This document shows positions 44,502 to 53,464 of a DNA stretch of 64,000 nucleotides, one piece after another (the stretch's first letter is position 1; every line of letters starts with the position of its first letter). The DNA lies in the NCBI RefSeq assembly GCF_900115015.1, contig NZ_FOUZ01000002.1:1-64000 (forward strand), written 5' to 3'. The notes beneath the pieces are model-generated. The model did no database searches. It was not told where the DNA came from and saw only the letters and a program-made list of their open reading frames with translations. A program made the translations under genes and the position numbers. Origin of the DNA: Algoriella xinjiangensis. GTDB taxonomy: Bacteria; Bacteroidota; Bacteroidia; Flavobacteriales; Weeksellaceae.

Positions 44502-45550
44502 AATTATCCAAAGAATTGATGTACGATGCAATTGTTAGAAAAGATACAACTTTTGAAGGTGTATTTTTTACAGCTGTTAAAACCACAGGTATTTTTTGTA
44601 GACCATCATGTACAGCAAGAAAACCAAAAATAGAAAATGTAGAGTTTTATACTTCTACAAAAGAATGTATTGCAAAAGGTTTTCGTCCATGTAAGGTATG
44701 TTATCCGTTAGAAACTTTAAATTATACTCCACCAGAAATTCAAAAAATTTTAGACGAAATTCAATCTAATCCTCAAAATAAAATAAAAGATTTGGATGTA
44801 GAGCATTTTGGATTAGAACCAAGTTTTTTGAGAAGATGGTTTATTAAAAATCATGGAATGACGTTTCATGCTTTTCAACGAATGTATCGAATTAATTCGG
44901 CCTTCAAAAAAATTCAACAAGGAGAAACAATTACAAACTCAGCTTTTGATTCGGGATATGAATCTTTAAGTGGATTTAATGATTCGTTCAAAAATATTTT
45001 TGGCGTTTCACCAAAAAATGGAATAAAGCAAACAATTATAGATTATAAAAAAATAGAAACTACTTTGGGAACCATGGTAACTTGTGTAACAAAAAATGGT
45101 TTGTGTTTATTAGAGTTTGCTGATAATAAAATGTTAGAAACTGAATTAGAATTAATAGCGAAACAATATAACGCAACTATAATTCAAGGACAAAATCCTT
45201 TGTTTGATGAAATAGAAAAACAATTGAATGAATATTTTGAAGGGCAAAGAACTCAATTTACAATAGAATTGGATATAATTGGAACAGATTTTCAACAAAA
45301 AGTATGGAAAACATTACAAACGATTCCTTATGGTGAAATGCGTTCCTGTAAAGAACAAGCCTTGTTGTTAAACCTATCCAAAAGTATGCGAGCTGTTGCA
45401 AATGCAAATAGAAAGAATAGAATTGCGATAATTATACCTTGTCATCGTATTAGTGATGTTGACGGAAAGTTGACAAGTTACGGTGGCGAAATTTGGAGAA
45501 AAGAGTATTTATTGAACTTAGAACATAAAAAAAATCTCTACCAGAAGTAG
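44498..45550 (+). CDS. ada: Ada: DNA alkylation response regulator and methyltransferase
   Basis: The protein has 350 residues with three parts. An N-terminal zinc domain has C34, C38, C65 and C68, where C34 is the expected methyl-phosphotriester acceptor. An AraC-type helix-turn-helix lies at about 90-185 ('FDSGYESLSGFNDSFKNIFGVSP'). The C-terminal O6-methylguanine methyltransferase has the active Cys315 in 'IIPCHRIS' and 'SYGGEIWRKEYLL'. It repairs alkylated DNA and activates its regulon. Confidence 0.93.
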   Translation: MKLSKELMYDAIVRKDTTFEGVFFTAVKTTGIFCRPSCTARKPKIENVEFYTSTKECIAKGFRPCKVCYPLETLNYTPPEIQKILDEIQSNPQNKIKDLDVEHFGLEPSFLRRWFIKNHGMTFHAFQRMYRINSAFKKIQQGETITNSAFDSGYESLSGFNDSFKNIFGVSPKNGIKQTIIDYKKIETTLGTMVTCVTKNGLCLLEFADNKMLETELELIAKQYNATIIQGQNPLFDEIEKQLNEYFEGQRTQFTIELDIIGTDFQQKVWKTLQTIPYGEMRSCKEQALLLNLSKSMRAVANANRKNRIAIIIPCHRISDVDGKLTSYGGEIWRKEYLLNLEHKKNLYQK

Positions 45551-45558
45551 AGATTTTT
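45531..45558. terminator. Bidirectional terminator overlapping the ada stop
   Basis: AAATCTCTAC-cagaa-GTAGAGATTT, with A and T runs, spans the last codons and stop of ada and serves the convergent asparaginase gene too. Confidence 0.78.
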
Positions 45559-45566
45559 ATAATTAT

Positions 45567-46607
45567 TTAATTATTGTAAAAATGATGACGCAATTCGCCT
45601 TTCAAATTTGATTCGTATTGTTGACGGAAATCTTCTTTCGAAAGATTTTGACCCAATAAATAAATTGCTTTTGTAATAGCCGCTTCCATCGTCAAATCAA
45701 AACTAGAAATTGCACCCATTTTTAACAAAGCATCACTTGTTGCATAACGTCCAATTTCGACCATTCCACCCGCACATTGAGTGTTGATAATTAAATGAAT
45801 TCCGTTATTTACTTTTTCTTCTAACAAATCAATAAACCATTGATCGGTAAAAATATTTCCTGTACCAAAAGCTTCAATAATAAATGCTTTCATGTTTGGC
45901 GCATTCAAAACACTTTCGATAAAAGAACGATTCATTCCCGGAAAAATCTTTAAAAGACCAACATCTGCATTTAGATTTTTGTTGATTGTTAAATTTCCAG
46001 TAATCTTTTTTTGCCACAAAAGATTTTCTTTAACTTCTAAATGAACGCCAGAAACACCCATAATTGGATAATTTGGTGACTCAAAAGCATCAAAGTTTTC
46101 TGCATTAATTTTTGTTGCGCGATTGGCTCTAAATAATTTATATTCAAAGTAAATACATACTTCTTGCACAATTGGTTTTCCTGCTTTTTGAAGTGATGCC
46201 AATTGAATTGATGTAATTAAATTTTCTTTAGCATCAGTTCGTAAATCACCAATTGGTAATTGTGAACCTGTAAAAATTACTGGTTTTTCTAAATTATCTA
46301 ACATAAAACTTAACGCAGAAGCCGTATAAGCCATTGTATCTGTACCATGTAAAACCACAAAACCGTCATAATTCTGATAATTACTTTCGATTGTTTCTGC
46401 AATATTTATCCAATATTCTGGCTTCATATCCGAAGAATCAATTGGAATATCGAAACTATAATAATCAAACGAACAATCTAATAAAGCTAATTCTGGGATT
46501 TGTTTTAAAAGGTTGTCAAAATTGAAAGGTTTTAGAGATTGATCGCCATAATCTTTGGCCATACCAATTGTTCCTCCTGTATAAATCAATAAAATTTTTG
46601 TTTGCAT
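45567..46607 (-). CDS. ansA: L-asparaginase, type I
   Basis: The protein has 346 residues. The first catalytic Thr is in 'IYTGGTIGM', the second motif is 'VVLHGTDTMAYTASAL', and 'GDLRTDAKENL' and 'NTQCAGGMVEIGRY' follow. No signal peptide, so it is the cytosolic form. It hydrolyses asparagine to aspartate and ammonia. Confidence 0.93.
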   Translation of the reverse strand: MQTKILLIYTGGTIGMAKDYGDQSLKPFNFDNLLKQIPELALLDCSFDYYSFDIPIDSSDMKPEYWINIAETIESNYQNYDGFVVLHGTDTMAYTASALSFMLDNLEKPVIFTGSQLPIGDLRTDAKENLITSIQLASLQKAGKPIVQEVCIYFEYKLFRANRATKINAENFDAFESPNYPIMGVSGVHLEVKENLLWQKKITGNLTINKNLNADVGLLKIFPGMNRSFIESVLNAPNMKAFIIEAFGTGNIFTDQWFIDLLEEKVNNGIHLIINTQCAGGMVEIGRYATSDALLKMGAISSFDLTMEAAITKAIYLLGQNLSKEDFRQQYESNLKGELRHHFYNN

Positions 46608-46676
46608 ACGTTTCGATTAAATTCTTGCTAAAATTAGAAATTAAAAAAAAGCTGTACAACTACTTTTTAAATCTAG

Positions 46677-46684
46677 TATTTTTG
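46677..46684 (+). promoter_or_regulatory. Probable -7 element of the coiled-coil protein gene
   Basis: TATTTTTG matches TAnnTTTG exactly, 48 bases before the ATG; no clear -33 element. Confidence 0.4.
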
Positions 46685-46732
46685 CTAAATTGATAAGAGA
46701 ATAGAAAGCGATAATTTTAAAACTAAAATGCA

Positions 46733-47566
46733 ATGAAAAATATACTTTTAGCCCTAACATTATTAACTGCCGGTTTTGCAAATGCACAAAATGATGATGG
46801 ATTATTTGAGGTAGAATATGAAATGAATGGTCAACAATTAAAATCATTTGCTTTTACAACTGCTAATTGTTCGTCGTCTATTATTTATAAATCATGGGAA
46901 AACTGGGTATCTAACAAAGAAGGTTCATCAGGATTTTTAAAGAAACATGAAGCGAGTAATGTAAAGTTTAAGAATTCGGCAGATGTTTATAAAGCAATCA
47001 TAAGTTTGGTTGAAGAAGAAGGTGGAAAAACAACGGTAATTAATAGTTTAACTGACCAAAACGGAATGCAATTTACAAGTTCTTCTGCGGAGTTTGATGA
47101 AATACACAATCGTTTACAAGATTTGGGTTATCAAACGAAACAAGCCTGTGTAAGAAATGATTTGAAGTTAGCAAATGAAAATATGATAAAGCTGACCAAA
47201 GAAAATGCAGATGCACAATTAAAAAAAGGAACATCAATCAAATCATATTTAAAAAATAATAATACACTTCTTAAACTCGAAAATAAAAAGCAATTGTTGG
47301 GCGATAAGTTAGATTTAGTCGTAAATCAACTGGAAAGAGCTTCGGATGATAAAGAAATTGATGGTTTGATGAAGAAGAAATTGAAAGCCGAAAATTCGTT
47401 ACGATCTATCGAAGATCAAGTTGTTTCGTTAAGTGCAAAGATACAAACAGCAGAAGATAACGATAAAGGTTTGGATGCAAAAATTAATCAGTTAACAGCT
47501 CAAATTCAGCAACAAAGATCAATTTCAGAAAATTTAAAAAAGAAATATTCATCAATTGCACGATAA
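46733..47566 (+). CDS. Periplasmic coiled-coil protein, unknown function
   Basis: The protein has 277 residues. Signal peptide 'MKNILLALTLLTAGFANAQ'. Residues ~30-135 form a mixed domain with two Cys; residues ~140-275 are a charged heptad-like coiled coil. It probably acts in the periplasm as a spacer or partner protein. It may be co-transcribed with kbp 63 bases downstream. Family not recognised. Confidence 0.65.
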   Translation: MKNILLALTLLTAGFANAQNDDGLFEVEYEMNGQQLKSFAFTTANCSSSIIYKSWENWVSNKEGSSGFLKKHEASNVKFKNSADVYKAIISLVEEEGGKTTVINSLTDQNGMQFTSSSAEFDEIHNRLQDLGYQTKQACVRNDLKLANENMIKLTKENADAQLKKGTSIKSYLKNNNTLLKLENKKQLLGDKLDLVVNQLERASDDKEIDGLMKKKLKAENSLRSIEDQVVSLSAKIQTAEDNDKGLDAKINQLTAQIQQQRSISENLKKKYSSIAR

Positions 47567-47629
47567 TTGATTCATAAATATTATATTTACTTATATAACA
47601 ACTTATAAAAATTATTAAATCAACTCACT

Positions 47630-48085
47630 ATGGGATTATTTTCATTTATTAAAAATGCCGGAGAAAAATTATTCGGAGGAGCAGACACACCAGAAGAAAA
47701 AGCAGCAAAAGTAAAAGATCACGTTGCTAAACAAGGTTTCGACTTATCAGGTGTAACATTTTCTGCAGACGGCGAAAAAATTGTAGTATCTGGACAAGCT
47801 TTAAACATTGACGAAAAACAAAAAATATTAGCTACGGCTGGTAATGTTGAAGGTGTTGAGGTTGTAGAAGATGAATTAACTTTAAAAACACCTTTAGTTA
47901 TTGAAATTCCAGACATTTCTAAAACAATGTATACTGTAAAAAGTGGAGATTCTTTATCTAAAATTGCCAAAGAAGTTTACGGAGATCCAATGCAATATCC
48001 AAAAATCTTTGAAGCAAACAAACCAATGTTGAAACACGAAGATAAAATTTATCCGGGACAAGTATTATATATCCCTCAGGCTTAA
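47630..48085 (+). CDS. kbp: BON-LysM protein, Kbp-like potassium-binding protein
   Basis: The protein has 151 residues, close to E. coli Kbp (YgaU, 149). It starts 'MGLFSFIKNAGEKLFGG', has a BON domain at about 30-90, and a LysM domain at about 100-150 ('YTVKSGDSLSKIAKEVYGDP', 'IFEANKPMLKHEDKIYPGQVL'). E. coli Kbp is a cytosolic K+ sensor; the same role here is inferred from close similarity along the full length. No signal peptide. Confidence 0.9.
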   Translation: MGLFSFIKNAGEKLFGGADTPEEKAAKVKDHVAKQGFDLSGVTFSADGEKIVVSGQALNIDEKQKILATAGNVEGVEVVEDELTLKTPLVIEIPDISKTMYTVKSGDSLSKIAKEVYGDPMQYPKIFEANKPMLKHEDKIYPGQVLYIPQA

Positions 48086-48111
48086 TACAATATAAGAAAT
48101 TTAAATACGTT

Positions 48112-48146
48112 AAAACTCCTACTTAGTTCACTAATTAGGAGTTTTT
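48112..48146 (+). terminator. Terminator after kbp
   Basis: AAAACTCCTA with TAGGAGTTTT encloses a smaller TTAG-ttca-CTAA hairpin and is followed by T. Confidence 0.8.
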
Positions 48147-48231
48147 TCTTTTTAAGCATGGTTTTTGAGGATAAATGAGTTCAATAAAAAAATAATAACA
48201 TATATTCGTATAACTGAAATATAAAATAATT

Positions 48232-49074
48232 ATGAAATTTACAATTTTGCCAGTAGCGGTTATCGCTGCTTCAACTTTATTTAGTTGTGTGAGTCAGAAG
48301 AAGTATGATGAATTACAAAACAAATTCAATTCAGCTTATTCAGAAAATCAAGGATGTCAAACAGAGTTGGCTGTTGCAAAAGCTAAATTAGCTAATTTCG
48401 AAAGCAACCAAGGTCAATTTGAGAACACAGTTCAGAGCGAAAGAAATCAAGTTAAAGATTTACAAGCAGCATTAAAAAAATGTATCGATGGTGGATCTAA
48501 AAATGTATCTGAATTAGTTAAAGAAATCAACGAATCAAACAAATACATCAAACATTTAGTAAATGCAAAAAGCAAATCTGATAGTTTGAATATGGTTTTA
48601 ACAAACAACTTAACACGTTCTTTATCAAGCGAAGAAACGAAAGATGTTGATGTTAAAGTTTTAAAAGGTGTAGTTTATATCTCGTTAGCAGATAATATGT
48701 TATACAAATCTGGTAGCTACGAAATTTCGCCTGCTGCAGGAGAAACATTAAGTAAAATTGCTAAAATCATCAACGATTATAGAGATTACGATGTTTTAAT
48801 TGAAGGTAACACAGATAATGTGCCAATTTCTAAGCCAAATATCCGTAACAACTGGGATTTATCTGCTTTAAGAGCATCTTCTGTTGTACAAGCATTACAA
48901 AACCAATATGGTGTAGATCCTAAGCGTATGACTGCTGGTGGACGTGGAGAATTTAATCCATTAACTACAAATGCTACGCCTGACGGAAAGTCTAAAAACA
49001 GACGTACTCAAATTATTATCTTACCTAAATTAGACCAATTTATGGATTTAATTGGGCAAGCTCCAAAAAACTAA
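48232..49074 (+). CDS. OmpA-family lipoprotein
   Basis: The protein has 280 residues. The signal ends in a lipobox 'TLFSC', so Cys19 is probably lipidated. A coiled-coil region (about 22-115) precedes an OmpA C-terminal peptidoglycan-binding domain (about 150-270) with 'YDVLIEGNTDNVPI' and 'NWDLSALRASSVVQAL' and 'KNRRTQIIILPK'. It should tie the outer membrane to the cell wall. Confidence 0.88.
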   Translation: MKFTILPVAVIAASTLFSCVSQKKYDELQNKFNSAYSENQGCQTELAVAKAKLANFESNQGQFENTVQSERNQVKDLQAALKKCIDGGSKNVSELVKEINESNKYIKHLVNAKSKSDSLNMVLTNNLTRSLSSEETKDVDVKVLKGVVYISLADNMLYKSGSYEISPAAGETLSKIAKIINDYRDYDVLIEGNTDNVPISKPNIRNNWDLSALRASSVVQALQNQYGVDPKRMTAGGRGEFNPLTTNATPDGKSKNRRTQIIILPKLDQFMDLIGQAPKN

Positions 49075-49104
49075 TTTGATAAAAAAATAGAATTAGATTA
49101 TAAT

Positions 49105-49131
49105 GAGCCACTGAAAAGTGGCTCTTTTTTT
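49105..49131 (+). terminator. Terminator after the OmpA lipoprotein gene
   Basis: GAGCCAC-tgaaaa-GTGGCTC stem followed by T7. Confidence 0.82.
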
Positions 49132-49161
49132 GTATCTTTTTCAAAATTTTAATCAATACCA

Positions 49162-50460
49162 ATGGAACTTTATTATTCTTTTTCAGTTCTAATTGTTCTT
49201 GCAGCGTTATTTTCTTACGCAAATATTCGTTTTCTAAAATTACCAGGAACAATTGGAATTATGCTTATCGCCATGTTAGTCTCTGTCGCAATCCGCCTAT
49301 TAGGCGATAATTATTTTCCGGATGCGACCAAAGAATTTTTTCAACTTTTTAATAGTCTAGATTTTAATGAAATCTTGATGGGAGCAATGCTTAATTTTCT
49401 GCTTTTTGCAGGAGCAATGCACGTTAATTTTTCGGATTTAAAAAATCTACGCTGGACAATTGCAACCTATGCAACCATATCTGTAGTCTTATCTGCTTTT
49501 ATAATTTCAGGAATTTTATATTATATAGCGCCGTATTTCGGTATTCAAATTCCATATATTTATTGTTTACTTTTCGGAACATTAATTTCGCCAACAGACC
49601 CAATTGTTGTGTTAGGAATTTTAAAACAAGCCAAAGTTCCTAAAACTATCGAGACTAAAATTACGGGAGAATCTTTGTTTAATGACGGTGTAGCCGTTGT
49701 TATGTTTGCTGTGGTTTTACAAATTGCAACCAATGTAAACTTTGACGCAACCTTCGAAAACGTTTCATTATTATTTTTAGAAGAAGCTGGTGGTGGAGTT
49801 GTGTTAGGATTATTACTAGGTTTTACAGCATCGTCTGCCATGAAAAAAATTGACGATTATAAAGTTTCTGCCTTAATTACACTTTCTATTGTAATGGGCG
49901 GATTTTTAGTTGCCAAAGAATTACATGTTTCTAGTCCATTAGCCATGGTAATTGCCGGATTAATAATTGGTAATTATGGTAAAAAAGTAGCCATGAGCAG
50001 TTCTACACGCGATTATCTTACAAAATTTTGGGAATTAATAGATGAAGTGATGAACGCCATTTTGTTCTTATTCATCGGATTTGAATTGTTATTAATTGAC
50101 GATTTAATGGATCAAATATTATTAGGCGTTGCCGCAATATTTATGGTTTTATTTTCTCGCGCATTGTCAATTGTAATACCAGCGCGTACACTTCTTCGTA
50201 AAAATACATTCTCAAAAGGATCGTTGATCGTCTTGGTTTGGGGCGGAATTAGAGGTGGTGTTTCGATTGCATTAGTACTTTCTATGCCAAATTCTGAATG
50301 GAAAGAATTATTGTTAGAGATAACTTACATTGTCGTTTTATTCTCAATTGTTGTACAAGGTTTAACAGTTGGTAGCGTTGCAAAACGTGTACTGAAAGAC
50401 GAAGTAGAAGAAGCTAAAGAGGAGGAAGCAGAAGATTATATCAATTCGAGTAAGTTATAA
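49162..50460 (+). CDS. Cation:proton antiporter, CPA1/NhaP type
   Basis: The protein has 432 residues with about 12 membrane helices. 'LISPTDPIVVLGILKQAKVP' contains the T-D-P unwound-helix motif and 'GESLFNDGVAVVMF' the N-D ion site of the CPA1 group. 'WGGIRGGVSIALVLSMP' lies near the end. It exchanges Na+ (or K+) for H+. The C-terminal tail is short and acidic. Confidence 0.92.
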   Translation: MELYYSFSVLIVLAALFSYANIRFLKLPGTIGIMLIAMLVSVAIRLLGDNYFPDATKEFFQLFNSLDFNEILMGAMLNFLLFAGAMHVNFSDLKNLRWTIATYATISVVLSAFIISGILYYIAPYFGIQIPYIYCLLFGTLISPTDPIVVLGILKQAKVPKTIETKITGESLFNDGVAVVMFAVVLQIATNVNFDATFENVSLLFLEEAGGGVVLGLLLGFTASSAMKKIDDYKVSALITLSIVMGGFLVAKELHVSSPLAMVIAGLIIGNYGKKVAMSSSTRDYLTKFWELIDEVMNAILFLFIGFELLLIDDLMDQILLGVAAIFMVLFSRALSIVIPARTLLRKNTFSKGSLIVLVWGGIRGGVSIALVLSMPNSEWKELLLEITYIVVLFSIVVQGLTVGSVAKRVLKDEVEEAKEEEAEDYINSSKL

Positions 50461-50482
50461 AATTTATCAATTACAATTATTT

Positions 50483-50508
50483 AAAAGCGACTTTATAGTC
50501 GCTTTTTT
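50483..50508 (+). terminator. Terminator after the antiporter gene
   Basis: AAAAGCGACT-ttat-AGTCGCTTTT followed by T. Confidence 0.85.
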
Positions 50509-50583
50509 AGTAAAATTTTAAATCAGCAAAGTTGTGGAATCTTTAATATTTTTATAAATTGAAGGTTGTTTAAAACCATAAAA

Positions 50584-51972
50584 ATGCAATTAAAAGACTT
50601 ATCTACTGAACTCGAAATATCACTCGGAAGTTTGCAAAGTTTTATCAATGATTTTAATATTGATTTAAGCTTTTGTATCGACGAAAATTTTAATGTAACC
50701 AATCAATTCAAAGAATTTTCTGAAGAAAATAAAGACTTTCTGAAAAAATATGCAGAAGATTATTCGAAAGAGAAAACGATCGAAGATATAGCGAAAACAA
50801 TTGATGCAAAAGAAGAAGATGTTCTACATTTTTTTACATCAAATGGTATTCCTGCTGACGTTGCAAAGCAAATCAAAACCAATATTTCTAGTTATTTAAT
50901 TCATACTTATATCAGCGGAAATTATCCGTTTATTGAAAAAGCTTTTCCACAATGCGAAGATTTTTCTACTAAAAGTTTAGTTGGTTATACTGATTTATAT
51001 TTTTATTTGACTGATATGTTAGATCCTTTTATCAGTAAAAATCAATTAGAAAGTTGGGGAATTTCGAAACCTGTTGGCGTTATTTTATATGGACCTCCGG
51101 GAAGTGGAAAAATATATTGGGCCAAGAAAATTGCCGATATGATTGGGTACGAATTTGTGCATGTTTACAATGATTATTTATTAGGAAATTTTAAAAACTC
51201 GAAGAATTCGTTTTCTAATTTTCTATCTAAAAAAATGAGTGAGCCCAAAACGTTGCTTTTTATTGATTCTTTTGACGAATTATTAAGCAGCTCCAATCAT
51301 GATAACAATTTTTTCCCCGAAACATTAGAGTTGATTTATTCGGTTCTTCGTCACATTCACAAAGATGATCAACAAGAATTACTAATCGTTGGTTCTGCTG
51401 AGGTTTTAGGTGGTTTAACAGACGATATTGTGACGCCAGGAAGATTTGATTTACACATTCCTATTTTTCCGCCAAGTTTTGATGAGCGCAAACAATTAAT
51501 TTTGCATCATCTGACAAATAATCTTGCTTCAAATTCGCCTTTATTGGCAATTCTAAAAAATCAGAATGCATTAAACAAAGAGTTTTGGACGCCGATTGCT
51601 GCTCAAATGAGGTTATTTTCGAATACAATGTTGATTGATTTTACACAGTCGCTTAAAAAACGTTTGTACGCGTTATATCGCAAAGATGAAAAACAGAATA
51701 TAGAACTGAGTCAGAAAATATTATTTGCCGCTTTTACCGAAGCAAAAGCTAAGTTAACCGTAGATTATTTTAAACATTGTGCGGTTTTTGTGAGCGAAGC
51801 AAAGCAAAATGTGGGACAAGATTTTCCGCATCGAATTTTGGAGATGGAAATGGATTTAGATTTTTATTATAAATCAAAAGAAGTTCCGATTACAAAAATT
51901 GGCTTTAAACAAACCGAAGAAAAAAGTGAAGATAAAGATGACGAAACTAAAATTACAACGGTAGAATCTTAA
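50584..51972 (+). CDS. AAA-family protein with altered Walker motifs
   Basis: ATG at 50584 was preferred over TTG at 50566, giving 462 residues. Residues 1-150 are helical and look like a partner-binding part. The AAA core has a Walker A-like G170-P-P-G-S-G-K-I177 and a Walker B-like L-L-F-I-D228-S229-F-D-E, followed by 'TPGRFDLHIPIF'. The usual Thr after Lys is Ile and the usual catalytic Glu after Asp is Ser, so ATP hydrolysis is doubtful. The C-terminal tail is acidic. It has its own terminators. Confidence 0.75.
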   Translation: MQLKDLSTELEISLGSLQSFINDFNIDLSFCIDENFNVTNQFKEFSEENKDFLKKYAEDYSKEKTIEDIAKTIDAKEEDVLHFFTSNGIPADVAKQIKTNISSYLIHTYISGNYPFIEKAFPQCEDFSTKSLVGYTDLYFYLTDMLDPFISKNQLESWGISKPVGVILYGPPGSGKIYWAKKIADMIGYEFVHVYNDYLLGNFKNSKNSFSNFLSKKMSEPKTLLFIDSFDELLSSSNHDNNFFPETLELIYSVLRHIHKDDQQELLIVGSAEVLGGLTDDIVTPGRFDLHIPIFPPSFDERKQLILHHLTNNLASNSPLLAILKNQNALNKEFWTPIAAQMRLFSNTMLIDFTQSLKKRLYALYRKDEKQNIELSQKILFAAFTEAKAKLTVDYFKHCAVFVSEAKQNVGQDFPHRILEMEMDLDFYYKSKEVPITKIGFKQTEEKSEDKDDETKITTVES

Positions 51973-51978
51973 GATATA

Positions 51979-52011
51979 AAAAAAGCGATCAATTAATTGA
52001 TCGCTTTTTTT
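51979..52011. terminator. Bidirectional terminator between AAA and peptidase genes
   Basis: A near-perfect palindrome AAAAAAGCGATCAATT-AATTGATCGCTTTTTT lies between the convergent genes. Confidence 0.88.
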
Positions 52012-52029
52012 GTAATATTTGATTAGAAA

Positions 52030-53223
52030 TTATTTTCCTAATTTTTTTAAAGTTTGTTTTTGAACACCGTTTTTGTGAATCAAAATATTAGTTGTTTTAT
52101 ACTGTACAAAAGCTTTTGTTACGTATAAATATCCTTCGTAATCGTTTGTTAATCCCCAAGAATTTTTAACGATATAATACTCTTTTCCGTTCTGATCTTT
52201 TGCCGTTCCAACAATATGCATTCCATGATCATCAGTTGTTTGATAATCATCAAAAGCAGCTTGACGTAAATCTTCGGTAATTACTTTTTCTGGTTTTGGA
52301 CCTTTAAACATATCAGCTTTTTGTTGTGCCGTCATGTCTGCAAAATCAACTTCTGGTACATAAGCAACACCATTTTTCCAGCTAAATCCTTTTTCCGAAA
52401 CATCTGTTGCCCAAGCTACAGTATAACCATTTTTCAATGCATAATCAATGTTATCAGTCATTTCTGTCATCGGAATATTGTAGAACGATTCGTAAGCCCA
52501 GTTATCTGGAATTGCCAAAACATAAGACGTGTAATATGGTTGTTCTTTGAAAGATGTAATTGCTAAATAATTGTTTGGATTGATGCCTACAACTTGATCT
52601 GCAAATGTACGAGGCGTATATTTTTTACCATTATACGTAAAATCTGTTGGATATTGCCCTAAATAACTATCGATAACAGCCGTATAAGCTTTTTCCCAGT
52701 TTGGCGTTAACTTTCCGTTCGGATTAGAAACTACAGCTTTTAAAACACCTTCTTGTATTGCAGCCATTTCTCCAAATTGATTGGTTTTTGTACCATAATT
52801 CAATCCCGAATATGTTTCTGCAGGAACTGCTCCGTATTTTTTGATTGTGTTTAAAACATCATAAAAAGAACCTCCGTCTCCTAATGTTGTTGCACCATGC
52901 ATGCGCACATACTGTTTTCCTTTTTCTACGTATGTATTTCTAGCATTAAAAATAGCAGATAATTGAATTGGTTGTTTTCCCATTCTCAACATTTCAGATT
53001 CGAAGAAAGAATTTCCTGAATATGACCAACAAGTTCCCGATGAACCTTGGTTTTCTACTGGTGTTTTTGCTAAATTGATAACTTCTGTAAACTTGAAAGC
53101 ATCTTTACTATTTTCGCTTACATTTTTACTTAATGAGTTTACTAAGTTGTCTTGTGCAGTCGCCAATTGTGCGCTACCAAACAATAAAGTGGCAGCAAAA
53201 ATTGGATAAAAAATTTTACGCAT
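52030..53223 (-). CDS. Secreted C1 family cysteine peptidase (bleomycin hydrolase-like)
   Basis: The protein has 397 residues with a signal peptide ending 'ATAQ'. The catalytic set is Q59 and C65 in 'VENQGSSGTCWSYSG', His in 'DDHGMHIVGTA' and Asn in 'IVKNSWG', typical of papain-like aminopeptidase C/bleomycin hydrolases. The latter are usually cytosolic; the export signal points to periplasmic or surface peptide breakdown. Confidence 0.9.
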   Translation of the reverse strand: MRKIFYPIFAATLLFGSAQLATAQDNLVNSLSKNVSENSKDAFKFTEVINLAKTPVENQGSSGTCWSYSGNSFFESEMLRMGKQPIQLSAIFNARNTYVEKGKQYVRMHGATTLGDGGSFYDVLNTIKKYGAVPAETYSGLNYGTKTNQFGEMAAIQEGVLKAVVSNPNGKLTPNWEKAYTAVIDSYLGQYPTDFTYNGKKYTPRTFADQVVGINPNNYLAITSFKEQPYYTSYVLAIPDNWAYESFYNIPMTEMTDNIDYALKNGYTVAWATDVSEKGFSWKNGVAYVPEVDFADMTAQQKADMFKGPKPEKVITEDLRQAAFDDYQTTDDHGMHIVGTAKDQNGKEYYIVKNSWGLTNDYEGYLYVTKAFVQYKTTNILIHKNGVQKQTLKKLGK

Positions 53224-53349
53224 AATATTTTCTTTGTGTGAGTATTTTATATAAGTAGCTAATTTCTCAAAAAAGTTAACAATAAACCTATAAAAATTTG
53301 ATTATTTTTTAATGTTTTTGATTTTTAACGTCTATTTATTATAGTTAAT

Positions 53350-53460
53350 TTCTGTCATTCAGAATGTAGCGAGGTGGAATGAAGAATCTCTTTAATACTA
53401 ATTTTTTTGAGTGTTTTATTTTTAGATTTCTCCTTCGTCGAAATGACAAACATTAAACAT
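53350..53460. repeat. Paired dispersed repeat between peptidase and Omp85 genes
   Basis: Two complementary-type elements face each other: 'gtcattcagaatgtagcgagg...gaagaatctc' (53356-53392) and 'agatttctccttcgtcgaaatgac' (53426-53449). The first resembles the repeat at 208-235. The arrangement is like a REP pair. No gene is present between 53224 and 53464. Confidence 0.6.
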
Positions 53461-53464
53461 TAAG

